Shown here: positions 39,383 through 41,843 of the stretch, one piece after another
Layout: the number at the start of each line of letters is the position of its first letter
Numbering within the stretch: position 1 is the first letter of the stretch
DNA from: Prevotella sp.
Lineage (GTDB): Bacteria > Bacteroidota > Bacteroidia > Bacteroidales > Bacteroidaceae
Assembly: GCA_021636625.1 (NCBI GenBank)
Contig: JAJWLX010000026.1
Span: 1 to 41,843 of the forward strand
Length of the DNA stretch: 41,843 bases
Direction: 5' to 3'
Notes under the pieces: generated by a model
Told to the model about the DNA's origin: nothing
The model's input: the letters and a program-made list of their open reading frames with translations, nothing else
Database searches by the model: none
Translations under genes and position numbers: made by a program

Positions 39383-39985
39383 ATGGAATATTTATTGATA
39401 TTTATCTCTGCGATATTCGTCAACAACATCGTCTTGTCGCAGTTTCTCGGTATCTGTCCATTCCTGGGCGTATCGAAGAAAGTTGATACAGCCATCGGTA
39501 TGGGTGGTGCCATCGCTTTTGTCTTGACCCTGGCAACCATCATTACCTGGTGTGTTCAGAAGTATGTACTCGATCCGTTCGGATTGCAATATCTCCAGAC
39601 CCTGGCATTCATCCTCGTGATTGCAGCTTTGGTTCAGATGGTAGAGATTATCCTGAAGAAGGTTTCTCCTGCACTTTATCAGGCACTCGGCATCTTCCTG
39701 CCTCTGATTACTACCAACTGTGCTGTGCTGGGTGTGGCCATCCTGGTTATTCAGAAGGACTACAATCTCCTGGAGAGTGTGGTTTATGCGTTCTCTACAG
39801 CTCTCGGCTTTGCCCTGGCTCTCATCGTCTTTGCCGGCATTCGTGAGCAGCAGGCGCTGGTTCGCATTCCTAAGGGTATGCAGGGCGTAGCCATCGTGAT
39901 GGTTACAGCTGCTCTCCTCAGTCTTGCCTTCATGGGCTTCTCTGGTGTAGACGGTGGCTTGAAGGCTTTGTTCGGATTGGAGTAA
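39383..39985 (+). CDS. rnfA: Rnf complex subunit A
   Basis: The 200-residue integral membrane protein has six helices and is homologous to RnfE. Signatures are FVNNIVLSQFLGICPFLGVSKK and LGIFLPLITTNCAVLGVAIL. It is the last gene of the operon, so the order is rseC-B-C-D-G-E-A and the whole complex is present. A GCCCTGA-type inverted repeat begins 20 bases after the stop codon. Confidence 0.96.
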   Translation: MEYLLIFISAIFVNNIVLSQFLGICPFLGVSKKVDTAIGMGGAIAFVLTLATIITWCVQKYVLDPFGLQYLQTLAFILVIAALVQMVEIILKKVSPALYQALGIFLPLITTNCAVLGVAILVIQKDYNLLESVVYAFSTALGFALALIVFAGIREQQALVRIPKGMQGVAIVMVTAALLSLAFMGFSGVDGGLKALFGLE

Positions 39986-40005
39986 AAAGATAGTATTAGT
40001 TAGTT

Positions 40006-40069
40006 AAAACGCCCTGAGAGGGCAAAAGCATTATATATGGTTGATGCTTTTGCGCTTTCAGGGCGTTTT
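40006..40069. terminator. GCCCTGA-type inverted repeat acting as bidirectional terminator
   Basis: Arms 40006-40031 and 40044-40069 pair over 26 bases with two mismatches. AAAA precedes and TTTTTT follows. It belongs to the same family as the element at 109-350 and closes both rnfA and the convergent T9SS plug gene, whose stop codon begins at its edge. Confidence 0.8.
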
Positions 40070-41338
40070 TTATTGGCTGCTTTTCCAGCCTACCAGTCTG
40101 TCGGTTCTATCTCCCGTGCCTCGATAATAGATGAGGGCATCATAGCGGTTGGTCGTCTGGAAGAAGTTACCCTCCGTACTCACGGGTTGCGTACTGCCGT
40201 CGCTTTTGAGCACCAGATACTGGTAGCTATAATAACCTTGTTTGAGCAGCACGGTGGCGTGATAGCTGTGGTCGGCTTCGTTGTATTCCATCCGATAGGT
40301 AGGCGAAAAGCGATCGTAGGTCCAGTCTGCATTCAGATATACGTCGCCTGGCTGGCGATTGGTCTGTAGCCGGAAATGTACCGGTGCATACTCGCATGTG
40401 AAATGATTATCCTCGTTATCGCTGTTGCGCACGTAGAAGGAGCCTTTGGCGCTCTCATCGTGTACGTAGTTGGGGCGAGGAATGTCGGGCATTACATAGA
40501 CCTGGTATTCTTCTCCATCCCATTTTATCTCTTCGATTCCCATCGTAGGATGATCCATGTCGAGCAGTTCGAATTTTCGGTATTCATTTCCTGCATCGAA
40601 TATCAGATGGCGGTTGTGCTTCCATTGCAGCCCCTCTGAGCTGATATAATCAGGTTTGGCATTCCATACTGCCTGATCCCAACGTCCGTTCTGCAGCACC
40701 ACGGTTTTGATTTGCTGTGAGGGGTTGGTTACCTTTAGGTTGTCGTAGTTCACATTCATACTTACCTGCTGATGCTGCTTGTTGATGTCGATGTCCGTAT
40801 TCGAAGAATATCCGATGGCAACCTGCACCTGTGGCTCTACTACCATAAAGCAGGCGGTGAGTATCTTTCTGCCGTCCTTATCGGTAGCTTCATCCTCTTG
40901 GTTGTTCGTCTCCGCATTGTCATCATAGATGGTGAGCTTGTAGTTTCCGCTCATGGTGATGTGGCAGTTCTCGTTGGGGATTGTGAGGCGATAGTGGGTG
41001 TAGAGATGGTTGGTGTTGAGCGATTGCTCGATGTTGTCGATGGCTTGCTCTTGGTTCCATCCCTTCAGATAGTCAGTCTCGAAGAGTCCCTGTGATACCT
41101 TCCAGTTGGCATCGCAATGTTCTATCCTGTAGGTGTATCGATGATAATCGTGGGTCATGTCATCGAAGTCGATGTGGATGGGTTGCCCGTTCAGCTGGGT
41201 AATGGGAAGGGCTTGCCAGTCGGTGCCCGCCACTACCTGTAGGGTGGTGATGCGCTGACTGTATATCTCGTGTCTCTGCGACCGTGAGGGCAGAGCAGCG
41301 AGGGCGAGAAGTATATGGAGAGTCAATATCTTTTTCAT
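40070..41338 (-). CDS. Type IX secretion system plug protein (DUF5103)
   Basis: The 422-residue exported protein (signal peptide MKKILTLHILLALAALPSRS-Q) matches the DUF5103 family. The N-terminal part includes DDMTHDYHRYTYRIEHCDANW and TDYLKGWNQEQAIDN, and the middle part includes GDVYLNADWTYDR. In Flavobacterium, Plug closes the SprA translocon from the periplasmic side. No other T9SS gene is nearby, which is usual for this scattered system. A TATCTTTG box at 41344-41351 lies so close to the ATG that the message would be nearly leaderless, or the gene may be read from the tRNA transcript. Confidence 0.85.
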   Translation of the reverse strand: MKKILTLHILLALAALPSRSQRHEIYSQRITTLQVVAGTDWQALPITQLNGQPIHIDFDDMTHDYHRYTYRIEHCDANWKVSQGLFETDYLKGWNQEQAIDNIEQSLNTNHLYTHYRLTIPNENCHITMSGNYKLTIYDDNAETNNQEDEATDKDGRKILTACFMVVEPQVQVAIGYSSNTDIDINKQHQQVSMNVNYDNLKVTNPSQQIKTVVLQNGRWDQAVWNAKPDYISSEGLQWKHNRHLIFDAGNEYRKFELLDMDHPTMGIEEIKWDGEEYQVYVMPDIPRPNYVHDESAKGSFYVRNSDNEDNHFTCEYAPVHFRLQTNRQPGDVYLNADWTYDRFSPTYRMEYNEADHSYHATVLLKQGYYSYQYLVLKSDGSTQPVSTEGNFFQTTNRYDALIYYRGTGDRTDRLVGWKSSQ

Positions 41339-41343
41339 ACTTG

Positions 41344-41351
41344 CAAAGATA
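41344..41351 (-). promoter_or_regulatory. TATCTTTG box directly before the T9SS plug gene
   Basis: The minus strand reads TATCTTTG, ending six bases before the ATG at 41338. Expected initiation would fall at or next to the start codon. Confidence 0.5.
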
Positions 41352-41369
41352 CGGTAAAAAGGGGGAATG

Positions 41370-41441
41370 TAGTCGATAGGGGAATCGAACCCCTATGCCA
41401 AGATTGAGAATCTTGTATCCTAACCATTAGATGAATCGACC
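41370..41441 (-). tRNA. tRNA-Glu (anticodon CTC)
   Basis: The minus strand folds into a 72-base cloverleaf. The acceptor stem is GGTCGAT/ATCGACT, the anticodon stem CAAGA/TCTTG encloses loop TTCTCAA, and the T arm is AGGGG-TTCGATT-CCCCT. Positions 34-36 of the loop read CTC, for GAG codons. CCA is not encoded. Confidence 0.93.
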
Positions 41442-41467
41442 AACGGTGCAATTTTGAATAATGCTTG

Positions 41468-41554
41468 CGGAAGGTGGGGGATTCGAACCCCCGGTACGGT
41501 AACCCGCACGTCAGTTTAGCAAACTGGTGGTTTCAGCCACTCACCCAACCTTCC
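41468..41554 (-). tRNA. tRNA-Ser (anticodon GCT)
   Basis: The minus strand gives an 87-base class II tRNA. The acceptor is GGAAGGT/ACCTTCC, anticodon loop TTGCTAA gives GCT for AGC/AGT, a long variable arm (CGTGCGGGTTACCGTACCG) follows, and the T loop is TTCGAAT. CCA is not encoded. Confidence 0.95.
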
Positions 41555-41602
41555 TGTTGGATTCATTTCTGAATCATCAAGCATCGTTCTCAAATGCGAT
41601 TG

Positions 41603-41634
41603 CAAAGGTACAACTTTTTTTTGGTTCCACCAAA
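41603..41634 (-). promoter_or_regulatory. Promoter of the tRNA-Ser/tRNA-Glu transcript
   Basis: On the minus strand TTTG (41631-41634) and TACCTTTG (41603-41610) are 20 bases apart. The start would be about 40 bases before tRNA-Ser. The first tRNA-Glu at the window edge is therefore outside this unit. Confidence 0.7.
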
Positions 41635-41789
41635 TTTTTCCTTTACTTTTTTGCTTTTATGATGGGTAATTGTCATTTATCCACAACGGCGATAGCGTTA
41701 CCTGCGTAGGGATAAAAAAATAACTTGCAGTAGTCTTTTCAACTAATTGCAAGCTTACTAACAATAACCAATACATGAAAAACACTTAG

Positions 41790-41843
41790 TAGTCGATAGG
41801 GGAATCGAACCCCTATGCCAAGATTGAGAATCTTGTATCCTAA
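41790..41843 (-). tRNA. Second tRNA-Glu (CTC), truncated by the window edge
   Basis: The last 54 bases are identical to the 3' part of the tRNA-Glu at 41370-41441, including anticodon loop TTCTCAA and the acceptor 3' strand. The 5' part lies beyond the window. The two copies flank tRNA-Ser. Confidence 0.88.

Overview
The window looks like a chromosomal segment of a Bacteroidota member close to Prevotella/Segatella. The evidence is the promoter type (TTTG, about 20 bases, then TAnnTTTG) found before many genes, the near absence of Shine-Dalgarno sites, a SusC/SusD pair, a BspA-type leucine-rich repeat domain fused to a GH20 enzyme, DUF4421 and DUF1460 proteins, a type IX secretion plug protein, and a Rho factor with a very long disordered insertion. 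No phage, transposase, CRISPR array or replication origin was seen.

Layout. 1-83 is the tail of an upstream gene. 84-364 is a nested inverted-repeat element. 365-2170 (minus) carries an EamA-type transporter and truA, with heptad-like repeats between them. 2337-9395 (plus) carries dapA, an AraC-type regulator, uxaC, a YihY/BrkB membrane protein and the LRR-GH20 hexosaminidase. 9497-9637 (minus) is an easily missed 46-residue membrane peptide. rho (minus) and the ABC-F gene uup (plus) diverge from one 184-base promoter region. engB, a Gfo/Idh/MocA oxidoreductase, a DUF4421 protein and a DUF1460 protein follow as a likely operon to 17929. htpG (18204-20261) comes next, with a striking upstream array, then an orphan ECF sigma factor.

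21146-23025 (minus) holds pepD and a small lipoprotein. 23175-24692 (plus) holds a small anchored protein, an OmpH/Skp-like lipoprotein and nth. 24787-27034 (minus) holds aroC, a SlyD-like FKBP with a Cys-rich tail, and a small coiled-coil protein. 27469-27855 is a small exported protein. 27856-28694 has no large gene but contains a candidate small RNA and a 37-residue hydrophobic ORF. 28695-33023 is an isolated susC/susD pair. 33516-33968 (minus) is an acidic hypothetical protein. 34321-39985 is a complete Rnf operon (rseC-rnfB-C-D-G-E-A). 40070-41338 (minus) is a T9SS plug protein, and 41370-41843 (minus) has tRNA-Glu, tRNA-Ser and a second, truncated tRNA-Glu.

How the genes work together. 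Most of the window is housekeeping: lysine and chorismate biosynthesis, DNA repair, translation-linked GTPase and ABC-F factors, protein folding. The Rnf complex would couple ferredoxin oxidation to NAD reduction and ion pumping. uxaC, the LRR-GH20 enzyme and the SusCD pair point to use of host or plant glycans.

The observations most worth a second look are regulatory. First, four CCTTAAG palindromes spaced by exactly 22 bases lie upstream of a sigma-54-like TTGGCACG/TTGT element before htpG. Second, a promoter-to-hairpin unit at 28058-28247 may encode a small RNA with 12 bases of perfect complementarity to the region just before the first rnf-operon start codon. Third, there is a perfect 34-base palindrome at 26658-26691. 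Fourth, there are unlisted tiny membrane proteins. All are inferences from sequence alone.
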